From the IMG/VR virus record IMGVR_UViG_3300013102_000017, positions 1-42,970 of that record: 42,970 nt of DNA; one strand, given 5' to 3'. Position 1 is the first letter of the stretch; each line of letters starts with the position of its first letter. The notes beneath the pieces are model-generated. The model was not told where the DNA came from. It made no database searches and was given only the letters and a program-made list of their open reading frames with translations. The stretch comes from a virus. The translations under genes and the position numbers were made by a program. Shown here piece by piece: positions 1 to 6,204 of this stretch.

Positions 1-123
1 GAGCGCATAAATTCAACAAATACACGTCATTCATCAAACAGAGGTGTGACGACATCGGTATCCAATACGAGGCGTTTCTGAATACCAGCCGCCGCCGGAA
101 GGGGAGTATGGATCTATCTTACA
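1..123. repeat. Terminal direct repeat, left copy
   Basis: The first 123 bases are identical to the last 123 bases of the window. This makes the molecule circular or circularly permuted, with a unit length of about 42847 bp. The repeat lies inside a coding sequence that reads through the junction in frame, so it is more likely an assembly overlap of a circular or permuted molecule than a true packaged end. Confidence 0.95.
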
Positions 124-278
124 AACGCCACCGAATTCGTTGGGAGGCGAAGAAACAGTTTCCGGAGCTTACGCTGCCTCAATTAGCTAAGATTTGCGGA
201 GGATTAGATCATACATCGCTCATAAATTCGATCAAAAAAATGAACAAGCTTACGGGGGAAGAAAATGCCAATCTCTAA
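1..278 (+). CDS. DnaA domain IV-like DNA-binding protein, C-terminal part (gene split by the window ends)
   Basis: This is the continuation of the gene that starts at 42664. Joined through the terminal repeat, it encodes 153 residues. The last ~40 residues resemble the DnaA C-terminal helix-turn-helix: a segment reading LTLPQLAKICGGLDHTSLIN has the spacing and the GG-DHTS core of the DnaA-box-binding signature (GGRDHTTV in host DnaA). There is no AAA+ ATPase domain. A role in binding an origin or DnaA boxes is inference. Its last codons overlap the start of the GcrA-like gene at 265. In the window the reading frame starts at base 3. Confidence 0.7.
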   Translation, partial: AHKFNKYTSFIKQRCDDIGIQYEAFLNTSRRRKGSMDLSYKRHRIRWEAKKQFPELTLPQLAKICGGLDHTSLINSIKKMNKLTGEENANL

Positions 279-861
279 TCCGCAGACGGACAAGGTTGAT
301 ATCAAAAAGGCTTCCCGAATGTGGAGAAATGGGCATAGCGCCTCCGAAATTGGCGCATTGTTCGATGTCTCCAGGAATGTTATCATTGGTCTAGCATCAA
401 GGAACCGTGACCTATTCCCGGCAAAGGCAAAGACAAGGGAAGAAAACGAAGCGGATAACGCCAGAAACGCAGAAGCTATCGATCTGGAGTTGATGGCTGA
501 AATGTGGGAGGCGGGAAAGACTGTAAATGAAATAGCCCTTTCATTTAACGTTCATATGAGGGCCGTAAAGAAGGTCATCAGGCAGAACAGAGCGATGTTC
601 AAAAAGCGCGTTCGTAGTGGTATATGGCATAAAAATGCTCCCGAAAACAGATTCGGGACTGAGCCGCCACGTCCGCCAAAAATACTTTCAAACGCCTATG
701 ATGAGGCTCGATTGCCATTCTCAAAGACACTGATGGATCTGAAAGCATTCGAGTGCAAGGCTCCACTGAATGATGGATCTCCATACCTGTTCTGCGCAGA
801 AAAGGCAGTGGGGAGTTACTGCCAGCACCACACCCACAGATTTTTCAGAGCTGCAGCTTGA
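265..861 (+). CDS. GcrA-like cell-cycle transcription regulator with two HTH repeats
   Basis: This 198-residue protein has two related N-terminal helix-turn-helix units (about residues 10-45 and 72-108), each with a W-x-x-G-x-(S/T)-x-x-E-I-x-x-x-F pattern. The first is close to the GcrA N-terminus (MWRNGHSASEIGALFDVSRN). The C-terminus (about 155-195) has the GcrA-type ending: a Cys near FECKAP, then FCAEKAVGSYCQHH with paired Cys and His. GcrA is an alphaproteobacterial sigma70 co-activator that works at promoters carrying methylated GANTC sites. A second HTH-like repeat is unusual. The start overlaps the upstream DnaA-like gene and has a GGGGGA ribosome site. It may turn host or phage promoters towards replication; that is inference. 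A strong terminator follows. Confidence 0.75.
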   Translation: MPISNPQTDKVDIKKASRMWRNGHSASEIGALFDVSRNVIIGLASRNRDLFPAKAKTREENEADNARNAEAIDLELMAEMWEAGKTVNEIALSFNVHMRAVKKVIRQNRAMFKKRVRSGIWHKNAPENRFGTEPPRPPKILSNAYDEARLPFSKTLMDLKAFECKAPLNDGSPYLFCAEKAVGSYCQHHTHRFFRAAA

Positions 862-948
862 AACAAACAAAAGGGTACTGTAATTATTAACCATTCGACG
901 TTGAGCGCTTGAAGCTTCCTCCCCCTTGGCTGAGTTCCGTTGAATCTT

Positions 949-988
949 AAGGCCCTGGCTGTTCCCCGGCTGGGGCCTTTTCTTTTTT
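949..988 (+). terminator. Strong intrinsic terminator after the GcrA-like gene
   Basis: An 11-bp stem starting AAGGCCC is closed by GGGGCCTT (two G-T wobbles, 9-base loop at 960-968), followed by TTTTCTTTTTT. It separates the DnaA/GcrA-like pair from the small early genes. Confidence 0.85.
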
Positions 989-1008
989 CATTAATGGTAG
1001 TTTTATGG

Positions 1009-1037
1009 TTGACATTCCGACTACGGTAGTGCATATT
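1009..1037 (+). promoter_or_regulatory. Sigma70-type early promoter with a palindrome in the spacer
   Basis: TTGACA (1009-1014), a 17-base spacer, then CATATT (1032-1037). The spacer holds the palindrome ACTAC-G-GTAGT (1020-1030). It lies just after a strong terminator and just before the first small early gene. Confidence 0.7.
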
Positions 1038-1040
1038 CTA

Positions 1041-1068
1041 ATCATCAAAACGCAGACATTAAGGGGAA
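1041..1068 (+). repeat. Early-gene leader repeat, copy 1
   Basis: ATCATCAAAACGCAGACA followed by an AAGGGGAA ribosome site. Close copies lie at 2120-2147 and, shortened, at 2432-2450. Copies 1 and 2 both sit directly downstream of a sigma70-type promoter. Confidence 0.75.
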
Positions 1069-1074
1069 ACGAAA

Positions 1075-1257
1075 ATGGACGCTCTTATCGCAAAAGCAGC
1101 CAGCGCAGCCACGGAACAGCTTATGGAAATGGCAATCCTTCTGAACGACGTAACAGCTAAGGAAGGTGTGATGTCTCGAATGGCAGTCATGGTTGCTTTG
1201 GAAAAGCGCCTTGGTTCTGAAGCATTTGAACTCTTTTGCAACGAAATGGAGGCGTAA
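1075..1257 (+). CDS. Small early protein, unknown function
   Basis: 60 residues, mostly helical (A, E, L and M rich), no family recognised. It starts 6 bases after an AAGGGGAA ribosome site, in the leader of the promoter at 1009. The stop is directly followed by the TTG start of the next gene, which suggests coupled translation. Confidence 0.65.
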   Translation: MDALIAKAASAATEQLMEMAILLNDVTAKEGVMSRMAVMVALEKRLGSEAFELFCNEMEA

Positions 1258-1479
1258 TTGGAAATCAGCCATACTGAATGCAGGCGCAATGAAAGATTTT
1301 GTGAACACTGCAACAAAGCAAAGCCTCTTTCGGCTGTACCGTCCATGACTATGTATTATTGGGATGGAGAAGGCGAAAACCCAAATCGAGACCAGTTCTT
1401 GTGCAGGGATTGCGAGGATGAGCACAGGGAATATTGGAATGAAAGATGGGCTGAATACAGGTCATCTCAGGGGTTTTAA
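1258..1479 (+). CDS. Small zinc-ribbon-like protein
   Basis: 73 residues, TTG start immediately after the previous stop. It has two CxxC knuckles, FCEHC near residue 15 and FLCRDC near residue 48, which could hold one zinc ion. Between them is an acidic, aromatic segment. No enzyme motif is seen. Such small zinc-ribbon proteins are common in phage early regions, often as host-interaction factors, but no specific role can be given here. Confidence 0.65.
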   Translation: MEISHTECRRNERFCEHCNKAKPLSAVPSMTMYYWDGEGENPNRDQFLCRDCEDEHREYWNERWAEYRSSQGF

Positions 1480-1483
1480 ATAG

Positions 1484-1735
1484 ATGGCAATTCAGTTCAA
1501 AGAAATTGACGACATAGCTCAACGGACAGAGCAGAGACTTTCTAAGTCTCATGTTGATGGCTCAAGTCCATCTGTCGTCTCCACTCCAAAGCCCAAGCGA
1601 GGCCGCCCACCAAACGGCTTCGACAAACTGGCTTACAACCGTCAATTCATGGCAGACAAACGCGCCGCCACCAAACTAGGAATATCCGTAAAGGAATTCA
1701 GAGCTGCCAGGAATACCCCTTCCCAAGCCAAATAA
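1484..1735 (+). CDS. Small basic protein with AT-hook-like motif
   Basis: 83 residues. KPKRGRPP at about residues 36-43 is a classic AT-hook core (RGRP), which binds the minor groove of AT-rich DNA. It is followed by a segment (NGFDKLAYNRQFMADKR) similar to one in the next gene product (NTFDRKAYMAEYMRQY), so the two genes are probably distant duplicates. DNA binding is inferred from the motif only. Confidence 0.6.
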   Translation: MAIQFKEIDDIAQRTEQRLSKSHVDGSSPSVVSTPKPKRGRPPNGFDKLAYNRQFMADKRAATKLGISVKEFRAARNTPSQAK

Positions 1736-1746
1736 ATTGTTTTATG
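1734..1746 (+). promoter_or_regulatory. AAAYWGTTT-type motif
   Basis: AAATTGTTTTATG, identical to 4950-4962 and nearly identical to sites at 2102, 5835 and 9222. It lies about 25 bases before the start of the gene at 1771. No good -35 box stands at the right distance, so it is not an ordinary sigma70 promoter. Confidence 0.45.
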
Positions 1747-1770
1747 ATATCTCCAAACCAAGGAGATACA

Positions 1771-2085
1771 ATGGCTATCAAGATCAAGACAGACACCGCG
1801 CCTGATGAGCGCAAGAAATCGACGGCAGCACGGAAAGCAGACGTGCAGGTGACTGAGGTGAGGGAGCGTTCCGGTAAACCGGATGAGTCCGATAAGGCTG
1901 CTATTGCAGCGCCGACAAAACTCTCAGAGGGAAGTAGCGCCCCTCCCGTCGATACCCCTTCACGCACATTCCGAACACGAGCGCCGAATAACACGTTCGA
2001 CCGCAAGGCGTACATGGCTGAATACATGCGACAGTACAACGCAAAGAAAAAGGGGAAAAAGATTCCGTATGCAGGCTCAGAATGA
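1771..2085 (+). CDS. Small charged protein, duplicate-like partner of the preceding gene
   Basis: 104 residues from the ATG at 1771, chosen because AAGGAG stands 5 bases upstream; an in-frame start at 1744 has no ribosome site. The N-terminal two thirds are rich in K, E, S, T and P and probably disordered. The C-terminus (NTFDRKAYMAEYMRQY, then a K-rich run) matches the corresponding part of the upstream protein. Function unknown. Confidence 0.65.
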   Translation: MAIKIKTDTAPDERKKSTAARKADVQVTEVRERSGKPDESDKAAIAAPTKLSEGSSAPPVDTPSRTFRTRAPNNTFDRKAYMAEYMRQYNAKKKGKKIPYAGSE

Positions 2086-2087
2086 TG

Positions 2088-2116
2088 TTGACTGACATAT
2101 AAAACTGTTTTAAGTT
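2088..2116 (+). promoter_or_regulatory. Sigma70-type promoter overlapping an AAACTGTTT palindrome
   Basis: TTGACT (2088-2093), 17 bases, TAAGTT (2111-2116). The spacer contains AAAAC-T-GTTTT, a palindrome that spans the upstream edge of the -10 box and belongs to the AAAYWGTTT motif family. Confidence 0.65.
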
Positions 2117-2119
2117 CAA

Positions 2120-2147
2120 ATCATCGAAACGCAGACACCAAGGGGAA
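2120..2147 (+). repeat. Early-gene leader repeat, copy 2
   Basis: ATCATCGAAACGCAGACA plus AAGGGGAA. It differs from copy 1 (1041-1068) at only a few positions. Confidence 0.75.
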
Positions 2148-2152
2148 TGAAA

Positions 2153-2407
2153 ATGAGCTACACTGGTTACAACATGGAATACCGCGCTGCATTCATCGCA
2201 GAGGTAAAGAAAGAACTTCTTCCTAACGGCCAGATTTCTAGCGCCACGTTCGACAAGTTCGAAGCCATTGCAAAGGCTGACCGTCACGCCCGTAAGATCG
2301 AATCCAACGAATATGGCATCATTTGGGGTTATCTGTCTCAGACGATGCAGGGCGTTGGCATGAATGGGAACCGTGGCCTCAACCAGCCATATCGCGGTAG
2401 GTTCTGA
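2153..2407 (+). CDS. Small early protein, unknown function
   Basis: 84 residues from ATG 2153; an ATG at 2147 overlaps the ribosome site and is less likely. It starts MSYTGYNMEYRAAF and has a helical middle and a basic, glycine-rich tail. No family recognised. It follows the promoter at 2088 and leader repeat 2. Confidence 0.65.
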   Translation: MSYTGYNMEYRAAFIAEVKKELLPNGQISSATFDKFEAIAKADRHARKIESNEYGIIWGYLSQTMQGVGMNGNRGLNQPYRGRF

Positions 2408-2410
2408 AAA

Positions 2411-2431
2411 GTGAGGGCTTCGTCCCTTTTT
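2411..2431 (+). terminator. Weak terminator or attenuator
   Basis: GAGGG, a CTTCGT loop, then CCCTTTTT. The stem is short (4-5 bp) but a T run follows. It is placed before leader repeat copy 3 at 2432-2450. Confidence 0.4.
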
Positions 2432-2458
2432 ATCATCGAAACGCAAGGGGATACGGAA

Positions 2459-2650
2459 ATGAAAAAGGCAATCTTCGCAAACCTTCAGGAAGCCATCGAC
2501 GTACTGGGCCGCACGAACCGCACCTGGACTCAGATCAAGGTCGAGGGAGGCTATCAGGCCCGCATGCTCTTCCCTACTGGCTGGCGCTATGTCGAAGAGA
2601 TCGACGTTTTTCACATTCTCGCCAACAACATGTACAGGGTTGCAGCATGA
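2459..2650 (+). CDS. Small early protein, unknown function
   Basis: 63 residues from ATG 2459, 7 bases after the AAGGGG of leader repeat 3. It starts MKKAIFANLQEAIDVLG. The stop overlaps the start of the next gene (ATGA). No family recognised. Confidence 0.65.
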   Translation: MKKAIFANLQEAIDVLGRTNRTWTQIKVEGGYQARMLFPTGWRYVEEIDVFHILANNMYRVAA

Positions 2651-2850
2651 GCGATTACAATAACAATCTTGTAACCATGATTGCTTTCCAGCTTGCATTG
2701 CAAAGGGTGCGAGAGAATGCGGTTCATAAAGGGTTTTCCGATATTGAAAAAGATATCGAGCAGCAAATCAATGATGTTAGGCCAGCAGCCATTGATATTT
2801 TGGATTCTATGCGCCGTCTTGGGTATCTGACAGGAAAAGTACTGCAATGA
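2647..2850 (+). CDS. Small helical protein, unknown function
   Basis: 67 residues, ATGA overlap with both neighbours, so translation is probably coupled. Charged, helix-forming sequence with no cysteine and no membrane segment. Confidence 0.65.
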   Translation: MSDYNNNLVTMIAFQLALQRVRENAVHKGFSDIEKDIEQQINDVRPAAIDILDSMRRLGYLTGKVLQ

Positions 2851-3029
2851 GTTACACAGATCGTATTGGCGATAAGAATAGAAAGACTGTGTGGTGGCAT
2901 GAGGGGTGGGAAGCGTTTGATGAATTCCAGCGCGATGACAACCCGTATAGTGAGAAAAGCGATAAAACAAAACACGAAGACTGGTTAGATGGGTACAACG
3001 AAGCCATTTATGAAAAATATAGGATGTGA
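2847..3029 (+). CDS. Ribosome-modulation-factor-like small protein
   Basis: 60 residues. The pattern of a helix, DNPYSE, then HEDWLDGYNEA recalls the RMF family layout (G-x-x-A, then PY, then W-x-x-G-x-x-A). A second protein with the same layout is encoded at 37648-37860. The similarity is to the pattern only; ribosome binding is not shown. Confidence 0.6.
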   Translation: MSYTDRIGDKNRKTVWWHEGWEAFDEFQRDDNPYSEKSDKTKHEDWLDGYNEAIYEKYRM

Positions 3030-3033
3030 TGAA

Positions 3034-3255
3034 ATGACCTTCAAAGCAAACTATCACTATATCGAGGCGGAAGGTAAATACTTCTTCGGCTGGTGGGATC
3101 TGGAAACAATGGAAAAGCCGTGCTTCAGTTCTGACGAGGAGTGCGTAATGATGTATTCTCTTCCATACCATACTTCCGAAGCCCAAGAAGATTACGCAAG
3201 ACTACAGGAACTAGGATACGACGCAGAGATCTGCAGTGCGTATGTGGGGAGATGA
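3034..3255 (+). CDS. Small protein, unknown function
   Basis: 73 residues starting at ATG 3034. An upstream in-frame start at 2989 would lie inside the previous gene. Rich in aromatic residues (YFFGWWDLE near residue 17). It ends in an ATGA overlap with the next gene. Confidence 0.6.
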   Translation: MTFKANYHYIEAEGKYFFGWWDLETMEKPCFSSDEECVMMYSLPYHTSEAQEDYARLQELGYDAEICSAYVGR

Positions 3256-3593
3256 AGATGGAAGATAATGAAAAGGCCCCCCCGCCACAAACACAAATGG
3301 TTTGGAGCGATGGCCTAGATGAGCGCGCATTCGACGCTGCTCGCGTAGCGTATCATCGGACTGCCGTTGGCGACTATGGAACACTTCGAGCTGCCATATC
3401 AGCTTATCTGTCCACCGTGCAGAAATCTAAACAGCGTGCTCTTAAACTCGCCGAAGGTCGCCTATCTTTGTTGCTTGAGGCCTACCCGGAAGAGAGCAAC
3501 ACGATAGATCACCCATCTGCCACAAGGTTTGTCCTTGAGCAGGTCCGCGCCGCTCTCTCCGCACCGGAGGCAGAAGGTTCGACAAACACCTAA
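3252..3593 (+). CDS. Hypothetical protein ending in the shared RAALSAPEAEG tail
   Basis: 113 residues, start overlapping the previous stop. The C-terminus carries RAALSAPEAEG, encoded by a 31-base stretch (3544-3574) that is identical to 39366-39396 in the gene at 38777. The body is helical and has no recognised domain. The identical tail in two otherwise different proteins suggests local gene exchange. Confidence 0.6.
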   Translation: MKMEDNEKAPPPQTQMVWSDGLDERAFDAARVAYHRTAVGDYGTLRAAISAYLSTVQKSKQRALKLAEGRLSLLLEAYPEESNTIDHPSATRFVLEQVRAALSAPEAEGSTNT

Positions 3594-3631
3594 CATTCAG
3601 ATAAAATAAAACAAACAGGAGATGCACGGAT

Positions 3632-3790
3632 ATGGGTTTGATTGAGCTTCTTGTGGTGCTGGTTTTGATCGTAGCCTTGTTCGGCGCGTATCCTGGATGG
3701 GGCTGGAATAACGGCAACTATGGCCCGCTGGGACTGGTTGTGTTTCTGATCCTCGTTATCGTCCTTTTGAGGGTTGTTCACATTGTCTGA
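3632..3790 (+). CDS. DUF3309-like tiny membrane protein
   Basis: 52 residues: an N-terminal hydrophobic segment (LLVVLVLIVALFG), a short loop PGWGWNNGNYGPLG, then a second hydrophobic segment. This is the layout of the DUF3309 small membrane proteins that are common in Proteobacteria. An AGGAG ribosome site lies before the ATG. The last codons overlap the next gene. Function unknown. Confidence 0.65.
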   Translation: MGLIELLVVLVLIVALFGAYPGWGWNNGNYGPLGLVVFLILVIVLLRVVHIV

Positions 3791-4016
3791 CATTCCAGAC
3801 TTCAAATGCGTAGAGACAACGCTTCGAGGCAATAGGGAGATCTACTGGGGACCCTTGCCTGCCGCGTTCGAAGGCGAGCGTGACCTAAAGAACCGCAGCG
3901 TAGTGATCAACGGAGAAATCCGCGTCATTCGAGACGTAGAATTCTTCCATAAGGTAAAGCCAGTAGCCGGTGACTATGTTGGCATCAGTTTATATCACAA
4001 GGGGGAAGCGAAGTGA
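3783..4016 (+). CDS. Small protein with VKPVA-x2-YVG C-terminal motif
   Basis: 77 residues from TTG 3783, which has GAGGG about 8 bases upstream; TTG 3774 is the alternative. The C-terminus VKPVAGDYVGISLYHKGEAK is copied in degraded form at 4282-4365. Function unknown. Confidence 0.6.
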   Translation: MSDIPDFKCVETTLRGNREIYWGPLPAAFEGERDLKNRSVVINGEIRVIRDVEFFHKVKPVAGDYVGISLYHKGEAK

Positions 4017-4306
4017 CTTACGAGAAATCCCGATTAAGGCTATCAAGAGGCATAATTTCAATGACTGACGAAGAGCGCTCTTTGAAGCTGAAAGAAGAGG
4101 CTTTGCGTCTTGAGCGCATCAGGATTTCAAAAATGTTTCCTAAAACATTGGCTTTTCTTCATGAAAGCGAGAAACATGATAGAGTTGGCCAAAGAAAACT
4201 GGATGAAAAGCGGTATGAAATGTGGAAACTTTCCGTTCGAGAGCCGGAGGAAAATACAGAATTTTTGAAGCTTATTGAAAGATGGAAGACTGTGGGCGGC
4301 GCGTAA
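4013..4306 (+). CDS. Charged helical protein, unknown function
   Basis: 97 residues, GTG start overlapping the previous stop, behind GGGGGAAG. Very rich in K, E and R, probably all helical. It sits between a gene and a partial copy of that gene's tail, so it may have been inserted into, or duplicated next to, the upstream gene family. Confidence 0.6.
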   Translation: MTYEKSRLRLSRGIISMTDEERSLKLKEEALRLERIRISKMFPKTLAFLHESEKHDRVGQRKLDEKRYEMWKLSVREPEENTEFLKLIERWKTVGGA

Positions 4307-4365
4307 AACCAGTAGCTCATGAATACGTAGGATTGAGCTTGTATCATAAAGGGGAAAGCCGTTGA
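4282..4365 (+). pseudogene. Remnant copy of the C-terminus of the gene at 3783
   Basis: In the +1 frame relative to the end of the preceding gene, 4282-4365 reads MEDCGRR and then VKPVAHEYVGLSLYHKGESR and stop. This matches 14 of the last 19 residues of the protein at 3783-4016 from K-P-V-A on. It also supplies the AAGGGGA site for the next small ORF. It could be a tiny 27-residue gene but looks like a leftover of a duplicated gene. Confidence 0.55.
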
Positions 4366-4448
4366 ATGAAGACAAAGAGGCTCAAAACGCCATAGAAGGC
4401 CGTACACGCTTCATCCGCCCATCAGTTAAGCGCAGCAAAGGGGAATAG
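4362..4448 (+). CDS. Possible 28-residue basic peptide
   Basis: TTG start 7 bases after AAGGGGA; reads MNEDKEAQNAIEGRTRFIRP and then a basic tail. Too short to classify. Its ribosome site and position between two genes support it. Confidence 0.4.
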   Translation: MNEDKEAQNAIEGRTRFIRPSVKRSKGE

Positions 4449-4450
4449 AT

Positions 4451-4681
4451 ATGGCAATAAATGAGTTGATAAACAGGTTTTCTGGTAATCCGAAAAAGGA
4501 AAAACGCGCTCCAGAGAAGGAGTTTAGTGAACAAGCAGACGACCTTGAGGCTTTGATAGATAAGGCCGGAAGATCAAAAGTGTTTGCTCGCGCTAGGCAG
4601 TTAGGATGGCTGGATGGAAATATGCCGCCCATCTGGGTTTGGCGGGGGATTTGCTACGAAGTCATGAAGGAAGGGGAATAA
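4451..4681 (+). CDS. Small basic protein, unknown function
   Basis: 76 residues, ATG preceded by AAAGGGGA. The first half is rich in K and E, and the second half ends with an aromatic segment (PPIWVWRGICYE). No family recognised. Confidence 0.6.
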   Translation: MAINELINRFSGNPKKEKRAPEKEFSEQADDLEALIDKAGRSKVFARARQLGWLDGNMPPIWVWRGICYEVMKEGE

Positions 4682-4682
4682 C

Positions 4683-4943
4683 ATGGAAATACCAGAGACA
4701 GTATGGGCTGAGGCTAAGGCTTTTGTCATTGATGATGTCGGGGAATATGGGGAAATCACTGCGTTTGCTGTCGCCCGTGCAATAATGGCTGAAAGAGATC
4801 GGTGTGCTGAGTTGGTAGAGTCTTACGGCACCGAAAAGCATAAATTTTTTGATGATGAGCTGGAGGAGTATGTTCTTAGGAAATCTCCCGATGCCTTTGA
4901 AATCTCCCAAGCCATCAGAAACCCATTGCATAAACAGACATAA
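4683..4943 (+). CDS. Small protein with an AIMAERDRCAELVE helix, unknown function
   Basis: 86 residues. The helix ARAIMAERDRCAELVE is of a type often seen in small rhizobial phage and prophage proteins of unknown function. It is the last gene before a short non-coding stretch with the tRNA-like element. Confidence 0.6.
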   Translation: MEIPETVWAEAKAFVIDDVGEYGEITAFAVARAIMAERDRCAELVESYGTEKHKFFDDELEEYVLRKSPDAFEISQAIRNPLHKQT

Positions 4944-4949
4944 CCATGT

Positions 4950-4962
4950 AAATTGTTTTATG
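4950..4962 (+). promoter_or_regulatory. AAAYWGTTT-type motif
   Basis: Exact second copy of AAATTGTTTTATG (compare 1734-1746), 19 bases before the tRNA-like gene. Confidence 0.45.
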
Positions 4963-4980
4963 TGGAATACAGAGTTTGGG

Positions 4981-5064
4981 GTCGGTTAGGCGAAAGTCCA
5001 GGTGGCGTGTTATTGTTGAAAGATACAAATTCTGCCGTTGGTTCAATTCCAACAACCGGCTCCA
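4981..5064 (+). tRNA. Divergent tRNA-like gene, best-fit anticodon UGA (Ser)
   Basis: The 7-bp acceptor GTCGGTT (4981-4987) pairs with AACCGGC (5054-5060), followed by T73 and an encoded CCA (5062-5064). The T-arm GTTGG-TTCAATT-CCAAC matches the tRNA consensus exactly. A D-arm (GCG with CGT) fits 4990-5008. The best anticodon stem-loop (5010-5026, four of five pairs) gives loop GTTGAAA and anticodon TGA at 5017-5019, with a 10-base variable region. U73 is unusual for serine tRNA, and the anticodon stem is imperfect, so identity and function are uncertain. The stem could extend 6 more pairs (4975-4980 with 5061-5066), which is odd for a tRNA. Confidence 0.55.
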
Positions 5065-5088
5065 AAGCCAATCTAAAGGGGAACTAAA

Positions 5089-5247
5089 ATGGAAAAGTCC
5101 ATAAAACATTTACTGGGTTCTGCAAAAATCCCTGATGCAGCGCCATTCAAGACGGTAGAAAACAAGTCTGAAGTCCATATGCTTTATGTTGAGCAGGATG
5201 GAAAATGGTATGCTGCGCCTCCAGGTAAAAAGGTTGAACTAAAATGA
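5089..5247 (+). CDS. Small protein, unknown function
   Basis: 52 residues; starts MEKSIKHLLGSAKIPDAAPF behind AAAGGGGA. The C-terminal half (YVEQDGKWYAAPPGKK) looks like a small beta unit. The stop overlaps the next ATG. No family recognised. Confidence 0.6.
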   Translation: MEKSIKHLLGSAKIPDAAPFKTVENKSEVHMLYVEQDGKWYAAPPGKKVELK

Positions 5248-5426
5248 ATGCAGACGAATATAACAAGCAGACTGATTATAAAGACGTAAGGCACTTAGTA
5301 TTGGGCTGCATGACGAACGAGGAACGTCTTGTAGAGAGGATTGGAGAATTTTTCGATTTGCGGCCTTCCGACGCGCGTCAAGCTTTTGATGCTCTTAGGG
5401 AATACGTAAGGGAAATGAGCCAGTGA
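5244..5426 (+). CDS. Small acidic protein, unknown function
   Basis: 60 residues, ATGA overlap upstream and GTGA overlap downstream. Helical, no recognised motif. Confidence 0.6.
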   Translation: MNADEYNKQTDYKDVRHLVLGCMTNEERLVERIGEFFDLRPSDARQAFDALREYVREMSQ

Positions 5427-5719
5427 AAACTCTCCTAACCATCCTCCTAATAACAGCTTCAACACCAGTATATGCAGATGGAATAAAGGATGCTGCTATC
5501 CTGGCAATCGATAAAACACTTTGCGGCTTCAACGTCCCTCAGACGCTCATTGACTCCAGCATTGTCCAGGGAATGAGGGAATACCGCATTAACTACGATC
5601 AGGCCATTCTAGCGGCAGGGTACGTAGGGCAGGATCTCGAAAACCGCATCATTGCCAAAAACGTGCCGACGCAGTATTGTGAAGCACGGAGACAGACGTG
5701 GATTAACATGCTTCAATGA
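5423..5719 (+). CDS. Exported (periplasmic) small protein
   Basis: 98 residues, GTG start coupled to the previous stop. Residues 1-18 form a Sec signal peptide: MK, a hydrophobic core LLTILLITAS, then a PVYA-D cleavage site. The mature part has two cysteines (about residues 34 and 86) that could form a disulfide in the periplasm. No enzyme motif seen. An early exported phage protein may alter the envelope or exclude other phages; that is inference. Confidence 0.65.
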   Translation: MKTLLTILLITASTPVYADGIKDAAILAIDKTLCGFNVPQTLIDSSIVQGMREYRINYDQAILAAGYVGQDLENRIIAKNVPTQYCEARRQTWINMLQ

Positions 5720-5756
5720 GCCAGGGACTTTCAAAAATACTGCTGAGAGTATTCCA

Positions 5757-5855
5757 ATGCCCTATCTCGTACGCCTAAGTAAGCTTCCGGCCTTGGCTCG
5801 ACCTTCACGCCCGGAGAAGACAGGGAACTCAGTCAAACAGTTTATGGGGAATTAG
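5757..5855 (+). CDS. Possible 32-residue peptide
   Basis: ATG 5757 to TAG 5855 with a weak GAGAG upstream. The region 5720-5858 holds no other candidate. Its end carries AAACAGTTT (5835-5843), a member of the AAAYWGTTT motif family, so this stretch may be regulatory rather than coding. Confidence 0.25.
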   Translation: MPYLVRLSKLPALARPSRPEKTGNSVKQFMGN

Positions 5856-5858
5856 TTT

Positions 5859-6047
5859 ATGGAAGACGCTGTAAAAAAGTTTAGAGAGTGGGAACGGGAA
5901 TCTGCTAGAGGGTACGCAGGGTTCGCACACAACGTTTCATTCAAAGGCATCGAGTACCTGATTGATAAGAAGCATCTTGAGGAAGCTTATGAGATTGGGG
6001 CAAAACCAGCGTCTTTTAGTATTTTTCCTTGGGGAACAAATGATTGA
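5859..6047 (+). CDS. Small protein, unknown function
   Basis: 62 residues, ATG at 5859 behind GGGGA. Starts MEDAVKKFREWERESARGYA. The 3' end overlaps the next gene. Confidence 0.6.
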   Translation: MEDAVKKFREWERESARGYAGFAHNVSFKGIEYLIDKKHLEEAYEIGAKPASFSIFPWGTND

Positions 6048-6204
6048 AGCTTTGCTGATATTTATCTGGTATTCAATTGGTTTATTCGGTGCTGCTTATT
6101 ATCTAGTCTGGGATATGAGAAACGCCGGATTTATAGCTTTGTTTGTATCGCTTGGACCAGTTTCGTTAATTTTGGCGTTTGCCAGCTCAAAGGGGATTAT
6201 TTGA
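6040..6204 (+). CDS. Small two-segment membrane protein
   Basis: 54 residues from ATG 6040 (GGGGAA at 6031). Two hydrophobic segments, roughly residues 4-24 and 31-50. Not clearly a holin, and far from the lysis genes. Confidence 0.6.
   Translation: MIEALLIFIWYSIGLFGAAYYLVWDMRNAGFIALFVSLGPVSLILAFASSKGII

Noticed and set aside
1-123. Terminal repeat as a true packaged end (T7-like short repeat)
   Set aside because: It lies within a gene that continues in frame across the joint, which fits an assembly overlap better; terminus mapping from reads would decide.
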